A stretch of DNA of 64,000 bases, from contig NZ_PHRF01000162.1 of NCBI RefSeq assembly GCF_004151105.1, forward strand, positions 91,409 to 155,408, in the 5' to 3' direction. The notes beneath the pieces are model-generated. The model was not told the origin of the DNA and ran no database searches. It saw nothing but the letters and a program-made list of their open reading frames with translations. Each line of letters opens with the position of its first letter. Within the stretch, counting starts at the first letter, position 1. Source of the DNA: Streptomyces sp. L-9-10 (lineage in GTDB: Bacteria; Actinomycetota; Actinomycetes; Streptomycetales; Streptomycetaceae). Below are positions 1 to 7,256 of the stretch, piece by piece. The position numbers and the translations under genes are program-made.

Positions 1-2
1 AC

Positions 3-626
3 GAGAAGTGTGTCCGCATGGCGACGCTGCTGGACGAGCTGATCTCGGCCAAGGCCGTCACCACCAAGGGCTTCTTCAGCCAGGGCTTCGCCAAGGACAG
101 CGGCGGCAAGGTCCTGATGGCGTACGGACCGTCCTGGTACGGCCAGTACCTGTTCAAGACCGCCTTCAAGACCCCGGCCAAGCAGATCGCCGCGGCGTCT
201 CCGCTGACCTGGGAGGGGGAGACCACGCCCGCCACCGGCAACGTCGGCGGCGGTGTGTGGATGGTGTCCTCGCACAGCGCCAACCTCAAGGCGTCCACGG
301 ACCTGGTCAGCTGGCTGACCACCTCCGACGAGAACCAGGCGTCCGCGCCCACCTATCCGGCCTACACCAAGGCCGCCGACGCGTGGCTGGCCAACCCGGC
401 CAACAGCGACTACTTCGCCAACGACGTCAGCAAGCCCTTCCAGGAGGCCGCCGACCAGGTGTGGACCGGCTGGTCGAACACCAGGTTCTCGGACGCCACC
501 GCCTGGTCCAGCGTTGTACTGCCCGCTCTGACCTCGGGTAAGAGCCTGGTTTCCGTCCTGCCGGCCTGGCAGCGGGAGATCAGCAACCAGGCACGGGCCG
601 AGGGATACCAGGTGGTCAACGAATGA
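3..626 (+). CDS. Sugar ABC transporter substrate-binding protein (3' part only)
   Basis: Reading frame is open at the left window edge; about 207 C-terminal residues are visible, so the signal peptide and N-terminal lobe lie outside. The sequence (LMAYGPSWYGQYLFK, TWEGETTPATGNVGGGVWMVSSHS, then WLTTSDENQ and a Trp-rich tail) has the look of the C-terminal half of family 1 extracellular solute-binding proteins, which capture sugars for import. Its stop overlaps the start of the next permease gene by four bases (ATGA), showing translational coupling in a binding protein-permease-permease operon. No ATPase gene follows; Streptomyces importers of this class often share the MsiK ATPase encoded elsewhere (family knowledge). 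Substrate cannot be read from this fragment. Confidence 0.85.
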   Translation, partial: EKCVRMATLLDELISAKAVTTKGFFSQGFAKDSGGKVLMAYGPSWYGQYLFKTAFKTPAKQIAAASPLTWEGETTPATGNVGGGVWMVSSHSANLKASTDLVSWLTTSDENQASAPTYPAYTKAADAWLANPANSDYFANDVSKPFQEAADQVWTGWSNTRFSDATAWSSVVLPALTSGKSLVSVLPAWQREISNQARAEGYQVVNE

Positions 627-1555
627 CACTGCTGGAGACCGGGCGCGTAGCCGTCTCCACCCTCCGCCGCGGCACGGGGCCGCGGCGGAGGGGCAGCGGC
701 CCCGCGGGCTACTTCTTCGTCGCCGGGTACGCGCTGCTGCTGCTCGCCTTCGGCGTATTCCCCACCTGTTACTCGTTCTATCTGGCGCTCACCAACGACG
801 CCGGGCAGTTCACCGGGCTCAACCAGTTCCTGAAGGTCGCCCAGGACTACCGCTTCGTCCCGGCCTTCACCCACATGCTGATCTACCTGGCCATGTGGCT
901 GGTCGTCCTGGTCGTCCTCGTCGTGCTGGTCGCGGTGGTCCTGCGCAGCCGGGTGCGGCCCGGGACCTCCGCGCTGTTCCGCTTCCTTTACTACATTCCC
1001 GGCGCCCTCGCCGGGGTCGCCAGCGTGCTGGTCTGGCTCTTCATGCTGGACCCGGACGTCAGCCCGGTGCCCTGGCTGCTCACGAGCATGGGGATGCACA
1101 GCTTCGCGGCCGTGCTCGCGCCCGGCAACCTGCCGCTGATCCTGATGCTGATCGCCTTCTGGACCGGCGCCGGCGGCTGGATGGTGGTGATGTACGGGGC
1201 GCTGAACAACATCCCGGACGAGGTGCTGGAAGCCGCCCGGATGGACGGCGCGGGGCCCTGGCGCACCGCCTGGCACATCCAGATACCGATGATCCGGCAG
1301 TGGATCGTGTACATGACGATCATGGCCTTCGCCACCGGCACCCAGCTCTTCGTCGAGCCCCAACTGCTCCAGACCGCCAGCCTCGGCAGGGTGAGCCCCT
1401 CGTGGTCGCCCAACCAGCTCGCCTACGTCTACGCCTTCCAGCAGGGCGACTTCAACGGCGCCGCCGCGATCTCCGTATTCCTGCTGGCGCTCGGACTCAT
1501 AGCCGCCGGGCTGCTGGTCGCCCGGTCGAACCTGTTCACGTTGGATGAGAAATGA
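623..1555 (+). CDS. Sugar ABC transporter permease (MalF/UgpA type)
   Basis: 310-residue inner-membrane permease with about six hydrophobic segments (first at residues 30-55). The EAA loop typical of binding-protein-dependent permeases is visible as NNIPDEVLEAARMDGAGPWRTAWHIQIPMI, the contact point for the ATPase. The start ATG overlaps the upstream stop, and its own stop overlaps the next permease start (ATGA), so the three genes are one coupled operon. Works as a heterodimer with the following permease. Substrate unknown. Confidence 0.92.
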   Translation: MTLLETGRVAVSTLRRGTGPRRRGSGPAGYFFVAGYALLLLAFGVFPTCYSFYLALTNDAGQFTGLNQFLKVAQDYRFVPAFTHMLIYLAMWLVVLVVLVVLVAVVLRSRVRPGTSALFRFLYYIPGALAGVASVLVWLFMLDPDVSPVPWLLTSMGMHSFAAVLAPGNLPLILMLIAFWTGAGGWMVVMYGALNNIPDEVLEAARMDGAGPWRTAWHIQIPMIRQWIVYMTIMAFATGTQLFVEPQLLQTASLGRVSPSWSPNQLAYVYAFQQGDFNGAAAISVFLLALGLIAAGLLVARSNLFTLDEK

Positions 1556-2466
1556 CCCGAACCGCTCTTCCGCCGGCGACCACGGGCCGACGTGCCCGGC
1601 CCTCCCGGGCCGCCTCCCTCCTGATCGTGGGCCTCCTGCTGGCCGTGCTGCTGGTGTTCTTCGTATTGCCGGTGATCTGGCTGCTGCTCGCACCGTCGAA
1701 GACCGCGGGCCAAGTGGTGCACGACAACCCGCTGTCCTTCGGCTCGTTCCAGCAGATCGGCACCGCCTGGCAGCACCTGTTCGACTTCCAGGACGGCGCC
1801 ATGGCCACCTGGCTGCGCAACTCGGCGATCTACTCCGGTGGATCGCTCATCCTGACGCTGGCGGTCAGTGTGCCGGCCGGGTACGCGCTGGCCCTGACGA
1901 AGTTCCGGGGCCGTAAAACGCTGCTGACCGTCACCCTGGTCACGATGATCATGCCGCAGGCCACCCTGGTGCTGCCGATCTTCCTGGAACTCAACCGCTT
2001 CCATCTGATCGGTACCGTCTGGTCGGTGATCCTGCCCTTCTCCTTCTATCCGTTCGGCGTCTACCTGGTCTACATCTACTTCGGGAGCAGCCTGCCCAGG
2101 GACCTGCTGTCGGCCGCGCGGATCGACGGCTGCACGGAATGGCAGCTCTTCTCCCGTATCGCGCTGCCGCTGGCGAAGCCGGTGGTCGGACTGGTCGCCT
2201 TCTTCAGCTTCGTAGGCAACTGGAACAACTTCTTCCTGCCCTATCTCGTCCTGCCGAACAGCGAGCAGTTCCCGGTCCAGGTGGGCCTGAACCAACTGCT
2301 GACCTCCACCCCGTCGTTCAACCCGGTGGCCGGCGCCGGGCTGAACATCACCATTCCGGAACTGGCTCTGGCGATTCTCGTCGCCATCCTGCCCGTACTG
2401 GTGCTCTTCCTGTTCTCCCAGCGCACGCTGGTGTCCGGCATGCTCGCCGGAGCGACCAAGGAGTGA
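1552..2466 (+). CDS. Sugar ABC transporter permease (MalG type)
   Basis: 304-residue partner permease with an N-terminal membrane segment at about residues 20-45 and five more. The EAA loop is present as LPRDLLSAARIDGCTEWQLFSRIALPLAKP, and the family's C-terminal RTLVSGMLAGATKE end is intact. Overlaps the upstream permease by four bases. It is the last gene of the transporter operon; the next gene is convergent. Confidence 0.93.
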   Translation: MTRTALPPATTGRRARPSRAASLLIVGLLLAVLLVFFVLPVIWLLLAPSKTAGQVVHDNPLSFGSFQQIGTAWQHLFDFQDGAMATWLRNSAIYSGGSLILTLAVSVPAGYALALTKFRGRKTLLTVTLVTMIMPQATLVLPIFLELNRFHLIGTVWSVILPFSFYPFGVYLVYIYFGSSLPRDLLSAARIDGCTEWQLFSRIALPLAKPVVGLVAFFSFVGNWNNFFLPYLVLPNSEQFPVQVGLNQLLTSTPSFNPVAGAGLNITIPELALAILVAILPVLVLFLFSQRTLVSGMLAGATKE

Positions 2467-2483
2467 CCCGTGGGGCCCCGGAG

Positions 2484-2507
2484 CGGCGGGACGCACGAAC
2501 CCCGCCG
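2484..2507. terminator. Weak terminator-like hairpin
   Basis: Inverted repeat CGGCGGG (2484-2490) / CCCGCCG (2501-2507) between the convergent permease and PAS genes. The stem is seven base pairs and there is no T tract, so function is uncertain. Confidence 0.4.
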
Positions 2508-2559
2508 TACCGTTGGGACGCCCACCCGGCGCCGCCCGTCCGCCCCGTCGGCGGTCCGG

Positions 2560-3003
2560 TCAGGAGGCCGTCTGATTCGACGTGGCTTCCAGCAGCCGTC
2601 GGCGTACCTCCTTCTCCTGGGCCCGCCGTGCGGTGACATCCCGGATGACCGCCCCCACGTGGCTCGCATCGCCCTCGGAGTCGGTCAGCAGCACCACGCT
2701 GAACTCGATGGAGACGGTCGAACCGTCCGCCCTCAGCGCGGGCACCGCCAGGAGGTCGTCGTCCCCGTACTTACTGGTGCCGGCCGCCATGGATGCCACG
2801 AAGCCGTCCCAGTGACGCCGCCGGTGCTTCTCGGGGATGATCACATCCAGACTGCGACCCGCGACCTCGGCCGCCGAGAGGCCGAAGATCCGCTCCGCTC
2901 CCCGGTTCCAGTAGCGGATCAGCCCCTCACGATCGACGATCACCAGACCGTCGGGTGCTCCCGCCGCCATCGCGAGAATCACTTCGGCGTCCAAGTCTCC
3001 CAT
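2560..3003 (-). CDS. Stand-alone PAS-domain sensor protein
   Basis: 147 residues when started at the ATG at 3003, which has GGAGG (3008-3012) just upstream. The frame is open further 5', but that extension runs towards the tRNA gene and lacks a good ribosome site. Almost the whole protein is one PAS domain: DGLVIVDREGLIRYWNRGAERIFGLSAAEVAGRSLDVIIPEKHRRRHWDGF, ending in the usual GAVIRDVTARR strand and a short basic helix. No kinase, cyclase or DNA-binding output domain is fused. The R-x-H-x-D-G-F region resembles the heme-PAS class that includes FixL, so heme or another small ligand is possible but not shown. Likely a small partner or adaptor for a sensor encoded elsewhere. Confidence 0.85.
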   Translation of the reverse strand: MGDLDAEVILAMAAGAPDGLVIVDREGLIRYWNRGAERIFGLSAAEVAGRSLDVIIPEKHRRRHWDGFVASMAAGTSKYGDDDLLAVPALRADGSTVSIEFSVVLLTDSEGDASHVGAVIRDVTARRAQEKEVRRRLLEATSNQTAS

Positions 3004-3191
3004 GAGACCTCCACGTTGCGAGGAAGGATCCGTCGCCGACAGCCTACGGATCGCGGAAGCGATTGTATGCAGTCGACGAGTCAAGGGTGCCTCGGAAGGG
3101 CTCGTCGTGAGAGGGCGGATCCGTACCCGGAGCCAGCACGCAAAAGGTGCCGACCGAAAATCGGCCGGCACCATCAGTGCGTGAACTCTTG

Positions 3192-3276
3192 TGTCCGAGG
3201 GGGGACTTGAACCCCCACGCCCGATAAAGGGCACTAGCACCTCAAGCTAGCGCGTCTGCCATTCCGCCACCCGGAC
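3192..3276 (-). tRNA. tRNA-Leu (anticodon GAG)
   Basis: Minus-strand cloverleaf of 85 nt. The acceptor arms are GTCCGGG (5' end at 3276) and CTCGGAC followed by discriminator A at 3192. The anticodon stem CTAGC/GCTAG encloses loop TTGAGGT, giving anticodon GAG, which reads CUC/CUU. A long variable arm (around TGCCCTTTATCGGGCG) marks it as class II, and the GGTTCAAGTCC T-loop is intact. The CCA end is not encoded. Confidence 0.96.
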
Positions 3277-3511
3277 CAGGTGTCTGCCGGACGGCCCCGG
3301 GCCGTTCCGACGTGGAAAACCATAGCAAACATTCGACGGTGCCCGATCACGGACCGATCCGGGGGACGGCCCGGTGGTGGCCCGGGGGCGGGGGGGCTTG
3401 TGACGGGCGTATGACAGGCCGGGGGCTGTCTTGGGGTGCGGGGGCGGGGCGCGGGAGTATGTGGAGGAACAGCAGCGGGAACCACCAGCAACGACCGTGG
3501 GAGTGAGCAGC

Positions 3512-4837
3512 GTGAGCGAGCCGAACGCGGGCAGGACCGTCTCGGGCGAGGACGAGGTCGTTGACCTCTGCCGTGATCTGATCCGGATCGACACCAGCAA
3601 CTACGGCGACCACTCGGGACCGGGGGAGCGGGCCGCCGCCGAGTACGTCGCGGAGAAGCTCGCCGAGGTGGGCCTCGAACCCCAGATCTTCGAGTCCCAC
3701 AAGGGCCGTGCCTCCACCGTCGCCCGGATCGAGGGCGAGGACCCCTCCAAACCCGCACTGCTCATCCACGGTCATACGGATGTCGTCCCGGCCAATGCCG
3801 AGGACTGGCGGCACCACCCGTTCTCGGGCGAGATCGCGGACGGCTGCGTCTGGGGCCGGGGCGCGGTCGACATGAAGGACATGGACGCGATGACCCTCGC
3901 GGTCGTACGGGACAGGATGCGCAGCGGCCGCAAACCCCCGCGCGACATCGTGCTGGCCTTCCTCGCCGACGAGGAGGCGGGCGGCACGTACGGGGCGCGG
4001 TATCTCGTCGACAAGCACCCCGGGCTCTTCGAGGGTGTCACGGAGGCGATCAGCGAGGTCGGCGGCTTCTCCTTCACCGTCAACGAGAATCTGCGGCTCT
4101 ATCTCGTCGAGACGGCGCAGAAGGGCATGCACTGGATGCGCCTGACCGTGGACGGCACCGCCGGGCACGGCTCCATGACCAACAACGACAACGCCATCAC
4201 CGAGCTGTGCGAGGCCGTGGGGCGGCTCGGCCGCCATCAGTGGCCGGTGAGGGTGACCAAGACCGTACGGTCCTTCCTGGACGAGCTGTCCGACGCGCTG
4301 GGCACCCCGCTCGACCCGGAGGACATGGACGCCACGCTCGCCAAGCTCGGCGGCATCGCGAAGATGATCGGCGCCACCCTGCGCAACTCCGCGGCGCCCA
4401 CCATGCTCGGTGCCGGCTACAAGGTGAACGTGATCCCCGGCCAGGCGACCGCGCATGTCGACGGCCGTTTCCTGCCCGGGTACGAGGAGGAGTTCCTGGC
4501 GGACCTCGACCGGATTCTCGGCCCGCGGGTCAAGCGGGAGGACGTGCACGGCGACAAGGCCCTGGAGACCAGCTTCGACGGCACGTTGGTGGACGCCATG
4601 CAGACCGCGCTGTCGGCGGAGGACCCGATCGCGCGGGCCGTTCCGTACATGCTCTCGGGCGGCACCGACGCCAAGTCCTTCGACGACCTCGGCATCCGCG
4701 GCTTCGGTTTCGCGCCGCTCAAGCTGCCGCCGGAGCTGGACTTCGCCGGGATGTTCCACGGTGTGGACGAGCGGGTACCGGTTGACGGCCTTCAGTTCGG
4801 TGTGCGGGTGCTGGACCGCTTCATCGACCACAGCTGA
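3512..4837 (+). CDS. M20/M25/M40 family metallopeptidase
   Basis: 441 residues from the GTG at 3512, chosen because GGGAG (3499-3503) sits eight bases upstream; longer in-frame starts have no such site. Cytoplasmic dizinc amidohydrolase/peptidase fold. The first metal motif reads HGHTDVVPAN, followed by GRGAVDMKDMDA and the catalytic/ligand pair in DEEAGG. A lid domain follows (about residues 190-300), and a late ligand region is in MLSGGTDAKSFDDLG and FHGVDERVP. This resembles the M20 subgroup that cleaves dipeptides or acylated amino acids (dapE/argE-like). Exact substrate is not deducible. Monocistronic between the tRNA and the chaplin locus. Confidence 0.92.
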   Translation: MSEPNAGRTVSGEDEVVDLCRDLIRIDTSNYGDHSGPGERAAAEYVAEKLAEVGLEPQIFESHKGRASTVARIEGEDPSKPALLIHGHTDVVPANAEDWRHHPFSGEIADGCVWGRGAVDMKDMDAMTLAVVRDRMRSGRKPPRDIVLAFLADEEAGGTYGARYLVDKHPGLFEGVTEAISEVGGFSFTVNENLRLYLVETAQKGMHWMRLTVDGTAGHGSMTNNDNAITELCEAVGRLGRHQWPVRVTKTVRSFLDELSDALGTPLDPEDMDATLAKLGGIAKMIGATLRNSAAPTMLGAGYKVNVIPGQATAHVDGRFLPGYEEEFLADLDRILGPRVKREDVHGDKALETSFDGTLVDAMQTALSAEDPIARAVPYMLSGGTDAKSFDDLGIRGFGFAPLKLPPELDFAGMFHGVDERVPVDGLQFGVRVLDRFIDHS

Positions 4838-4925
4838 CAAGGGAGTTGGAGATTCCGGTAATCGACAGCGTGTGCAGGCGCGACTGAGAAGAGTGAATGC
4901 GACCATACGCTCGTAGCCTCATTAC

Positions 4926-4986
4926 TTCCTCCTCGTTACAGGTGATGCGGTCCGCGGCTGGGACCGCATTTGCCAACGAGGAGGAA
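4926..4986 (+). promoter_or_regulatory. RBS-sequestering leader hairpin of chpH
   Basis: TTCCTCCTCGTT (4926-4937) is the exact reverse complement of AACGAGGAGGAA (4975-4986), the region holding the ribosome-binding site of chpH (ATG at 4989). A second helix stacks inside it: ATGCGGTCC (4945-4953) with GGACCGCAT (4961-4969), loop of seven. Folded RNA would bury the whole Shine-Dalgarno sequence in a 12-bp stem. A possible -10 box TACGCT lies at 4906-4911 (alternative TAGCCT 4914-4919), which would place the whole hairpin in the transcript. The pairing is seen directly; translational control is inferred. Confidence 0.8.
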
Positions 4987-4988
4987 CA

Positions 4989-5222
4989 ATGATCAAGAAG
5001 GTCGTCGCTGCTGCGGCTGTTACTGGTGGTCTGGTGCTCGCGGGTGCGGGCATGGCCGTCGCCGACGCGGGCGCCCAGGGTGCCGCTGTCGGTTCTCCCG
5101 GTGTCCTCTCGGGCAACGTGATCCAGGTTCCGGTCCACGTTCCGGTGAACGCGTGCGGTAACACGATCTCCGTGATCGGGCTGCTGAACCCCACCTTCGG
5201 CAACGTGTGCATCAACAACTGA
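4989..5222 (+). CDS. chpH: Short secreted chaplin
   Basis: 77 residues. A basic start (MIKK) and hydrophobic core form a Sec signal peptide ending near residue 26 (AVADA). The mature part is a single chaplin domain of about 50 residues with the two conserved cysteines (C56, C74) in ACGNTISVIGLLNPTFGNVC. Chaplins assemble at the air-water interface into amyloid-like films that let aerial hyphae and spores leave the aqueous phase (established for Streptomyces). A chpC-type long chaplin follows directly, the arrangement known for chpC/chpH, hence the symbol. The SD GAGGAGG is strong but locked in the leader hairpin at 4926-4986. Confidence 0.95.
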   Translation: MIKKVVAAAAVTGGLVLAGAGMAVADAGAQGAAVGSPGVLSGNVIQVPVHVPVNACGNTISVIGLLNPTFGNVCINN

Positions 5223-5263
5223 CGTCAAATCTCTCTCACCCCGTGAGGGTCTGAGCCCGAGTG

Positions 5264-5294
5264 GCCCCGGAGTGCGCGCCATGCACTCCGGGGC
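5264..5294 (+). terminator. Terminator between the chaplin genes
   Basis: GCCCCGGAGTGC (5264-5275) pairs with GCACTCCGGGGC (5283-5294) as a perfect 12-bp stem with a 7-nt loop, 42 bases after the chpH stop. It should largely separate chpH transcription from the following long chaplin gene. Confidence 0.75.
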
Positions 5295-5363
5295 CGCTGG
5301 GCATCCTGCCCCGGCACCGATGCCCAGGGCAGCTCCGGAAGGCAGAAGGCAGGGATCGAAGCT

Positions 5364-6167
5364 ATGAGACAGGTCACGCGCAAGGGCCTGATCACCGTGG
5401 CGGCCGCGGGCGGCGTACTCGCCCTCGGCGGCGGCTACGCACACGCGGACTCGGGAGCGAGCGGCACCGCCGCGAACTCCCCGGGAGTGCTGTCCGGCAA
5501 CAACGTTCAGGTTCCGGTGCATGTCCCGGTCAATGTGTGCGGGAACACCGTCGATGTCGTCGGGGTGCTCAACCCCGCCTTCGGCAACAACTGCGCCAAT
5601 GTGTCCGGCAAACCGGCCGGCGGCGCACACGGCGGGGGCCAGGACGGCGGATACGGCGGCGGCGCCCACACCGGCGGCTCCCACCCCGGCGCCACGCACA
5701 CCGTGCCGGGCGGCGGCTCCCACGCGGGAGGCGGCGCGGCCAACTCTCCCGGCGTCGGCTCCGGCAACGCGGTCGAGGTGCCGGTCGACGTCCCCGTGAA
5801 CGTCTGCGGGAACACGATCGACGTCGTCGGCCTGCTCAACCCCGCCTTCGGCAACGGCTGCGCCAACGACGCGCCCGTCCACCCGCCGGTCAAGCCCGAG
5901 CAGCCCGGCACGCCCGGGGAGCCCGGGGAACCGGTCGCCCCGCCCGAGCCGGGAACGCCACCGTCCGAGCGCGCCATCCCGCCGGCGCCGGGTCAGCCCA
6001 GCGCCCCGAACAACCCCGAGACGCAGACCGTCGCACAGCCCAAGGGCACCGAGGTCCTCGCACAGACCGGTGCGGGCGCGCTCGGGATCGCGATTCCGGC
6101 GGGCGCGGGCATGCTGCTCGCGGGCACCATCCTCTACCGCCGCTCCCGGGCCCGTTCCGCCGCGTAG
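5364..6167 (+). CDS. chpC: Long chaplin, sortase-anchored, two chaplin domains
   Basis: 267 residues. A signal peptide (1-28, ending YAHADS) is followed by two chaplin domains at about 36-80 (C59, C77) and 125-170 (C148, C166). They are joined by a Gly/His-rich linker (AHGGGQDGGYGGGAHTGG). A Pro/Glu-rich wall-spanning stretch (170-228) follows, then LAQTG at 232-236, a hydrophobic segment and the basic tail RRSRARSAA. LAxTG plus membrane anchor is the sorting signal of Streptomyces class E sortases, so the protein should be covalently fixed to peptidoglycan and display chaplin domains for film assembly. ChpA, B and C of S. coelicolor share this design; C is chosen from adjacency to chpH. Start has GGCAGGGA upstream. 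Confidence 0.92.
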   Translation: MRQVTRKGLITVAAAGGVLALGGGYAHADSGASGTAANSPGVLSGNNVQVPVHVPVNVCGNTVDVVGVLNPAFGNNCANVSGKPAGGAHGGGQDGGYGGGAHTGGSHPGATHTVPGGGSHAGGGAANSPGVGSGNAVEVPVDVPVNVCGNTIDVVGLLNPAFGNGCANDAPVHPPVKPEQPGTPGEPGEPVAPPEPGTPPSERAIPPAPGQPSAPNNPETQTVAQPKGTEVLAQTGAGALGIAIPAGAGMLLAGTILYRRSRARSAA

Positions 6168-6231
6168 TCGTACGGATACACGCCGTACGGGACCAGCTCG
6201 CAGCGGAACCGGCAACGGAACAAGGTAGGAC

Positions 6232-6261
6232 ACGGGCGGGCCTCGCAACAGCGGGGCCCGT
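6232..6261. terminator. Terminator-like inverted repeat after chpC
   Basis: ACGGGC-GGGCC (from 6232) can pair with GGGGCCCGT (to 6261) around a short loop, with one bulge. It lies between the convergent chpC and DUF5703 genes and could serve both. Confidence 0.55.
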
Positions 6262-6277
6262 TCCGTCGTCCTCAGCC

Positions 6278-6466
6278 TCACCAGGTGGCGCGCACCTGAC
6301 GGATGATGCGCCGGCGCAGCCGCACTCTGCGACTGCCGTCCCGGTGCAGGCTCAGACGGTCCAATTCCCAGTGTCCGTACTCGGCGTGGTCGGTGAGCAG
6401 ACGCGCCGCTTCCTTGCGGGAGACCCCGCGCGGCACGTACACGTCGACAAATTCGTATTCCGGCAT
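6278..6466 (-). CDS. DUF5703 family small basic protein
   Basis: 62 residues, MPEYEFVDVYVPRGVSRKEAARLLTDHAEYGHWELDRL...RRVRLRRRIIRQVRATW. I recognise this as the actinobacterial DUF5703 family, which has no known function. The N-terminal half looks like a small alpha/beta unit, and the C-terminal 25 residues are strongly basic (nine Arg in 20), compatible with nucleic-acid or membrane contact. Divergent from the next gene, with 47 bp between starts. No signal peptide or membrane segment. Confidence 0.85.
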   Translation of the reverse strand: MPEYEFVDVYVPRGVSRKEAARLLTDHAEYGHWELDRLSLHRDGSRRVRLRRRIIRQVRATW

Positions 6467-6500
6467 CGCATCTATTGTGCGGGCAGAGCCCAGGTACGGA

Positions 6501-6506
6501 TAGCGT
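6501..6506 (+). promoter_or_regulatory. -10 element of a likely leaderless transcript
   Basis: TAGCGT fits the TANNNT -10 consensus and ends 7 nt before the ATG at 6514. No Shine-Dalgarno sequence precedes that ATG. Transcription would start at or next to the start codon. Confidence 0.5.
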
Positions 6507-6513
6507 CTGCACT

Positions 6514-7164
6514 ATGTCTGATGCTGCGCAGCCCACCGCTGCCGAGGTACGCGCTGCCGCCGAGGCGGTCAAGGTAGCTCTGGACCGCCATCTCGCGGCG
6601 GTCGAACACCGCACGGGTGAGGACGACCCGGCTGTCTCCGACGCGTTCAACGCCCTCGCCGTCGCGGCCGAGGTCTATGACGAGCGGCTCTACAACCGGT
6701 ACGACGAAGTCACCCCCTTCGAGATCCCGGACCCGGACGACTCCCTGCCGCCCTACAACGGTCCCGAGGAGCCCAACGCCCTCAGCGTGCTGATCCGGCG
6801 TGACTACGCGGTCGTGGAGCCGCAGCGGCTGCTCGCACAGGCACAGCGCATCGTCGATGTGGAAGGGGACACCGACAACGGAGGAGTGGTGGGCGGCAGT
6901 GTGCACGCCGCTCTCGGTGTGCTCTTCGGCGAGTACGAACCGGACGAGATCGCCTCCCGGCACAAGGAGTTCGGCCTGGAGGAGGGTGACTCCACCCTCT
7001 GGGTGTCGGCCGCGGACGACCTCCCCGAACCGGGGGAGTGGCTCTCGGCGCCCTTCGACCAGGCCGACCCCCAGCAGGTGGTCTGCCGCTTCGATGTCAG
7101 CGCGGTCTTCGACGAGGACGATCTCGACGCGGACATCGACGACCTGGAGGAACAGGACGCCTGA
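6514..7164 (+). CDS. Acidic conserved actinobacterial protein of unknown function
   Basis: 216 residues from the ATG at 6514; the 13-residue upstream extension is in frame but contains the promoter. The sequence is strongly acidic, opening MSDAAQPTAAEVRAAAEAVKVALDRHLAAVEHRTGEDDPAVSDAFNAL and ending in an Asp/Glu run (FDEDDLDADIDDLEEQDA). It is predicted soluble, with an N-terminal helical part (1-60) and a mixed central part. No catalytic motif or known domain was recognised. It starts without a ribosome site, as leaderless genes do. The neighbour downstream is convergent. Function unknown. Confidence 0.85.
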   Translation: MSDAAQPTAAEVRAAAEAVKVALDRHLAAVEHRTGEDDPAVSDAFNALAVAAEVYDERLYNRYDEVTPFEIPDPDDSLPPYNGPEEPNALSVLIRRDYAVVEPQRLLAQAQRIVDVEGDTDNGGVVGGSVHAALGVLFGEYEPDEIASRHKEFGLEEGDSTLWVSAADDLPEPGEWLSAPFDQADPQQVVCRFDVSAVFDEDDLDADIDDLEEQDA

Positions 7165-7172
7165 CGTCCGTA

Positions 7173-7210
7173 CCGCCCGCGCCGGACCCCGGTGGGTGCG
7201 GCGCGGGCGG
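7173..7210. terminator. Bidirectional terminator hairpin
   Basis: CCGCCCGCGCCG (7173-7184) pairs perfectly with CGGCGCGGGCGG (7199-7210), 12 bp with a 14-nt loop. It lies between two convergent genes. Confidence 0.65.
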
Positions 7211-7256
7211 GTGCGGGCGGTACGGGCGGTACGGATGTCCCTGCCCGGTCAGCGGG

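Noticed and set aside
3431-3511. Longer N-terminus for the M20 peptidase from 3431
   Set aside because: The added 27 residues have no ribosome site and look non-conserved; the GTG at 3512 has GGGAG at correct spacing.
4857-4887. BldN-type sigma promoter for chpH
   Set aside because: GGTAAT and a later CGACTGA resemble the CGTAAC-N16-CGTTGA pattern only loosely and with wrong spacing, so it is not listed.
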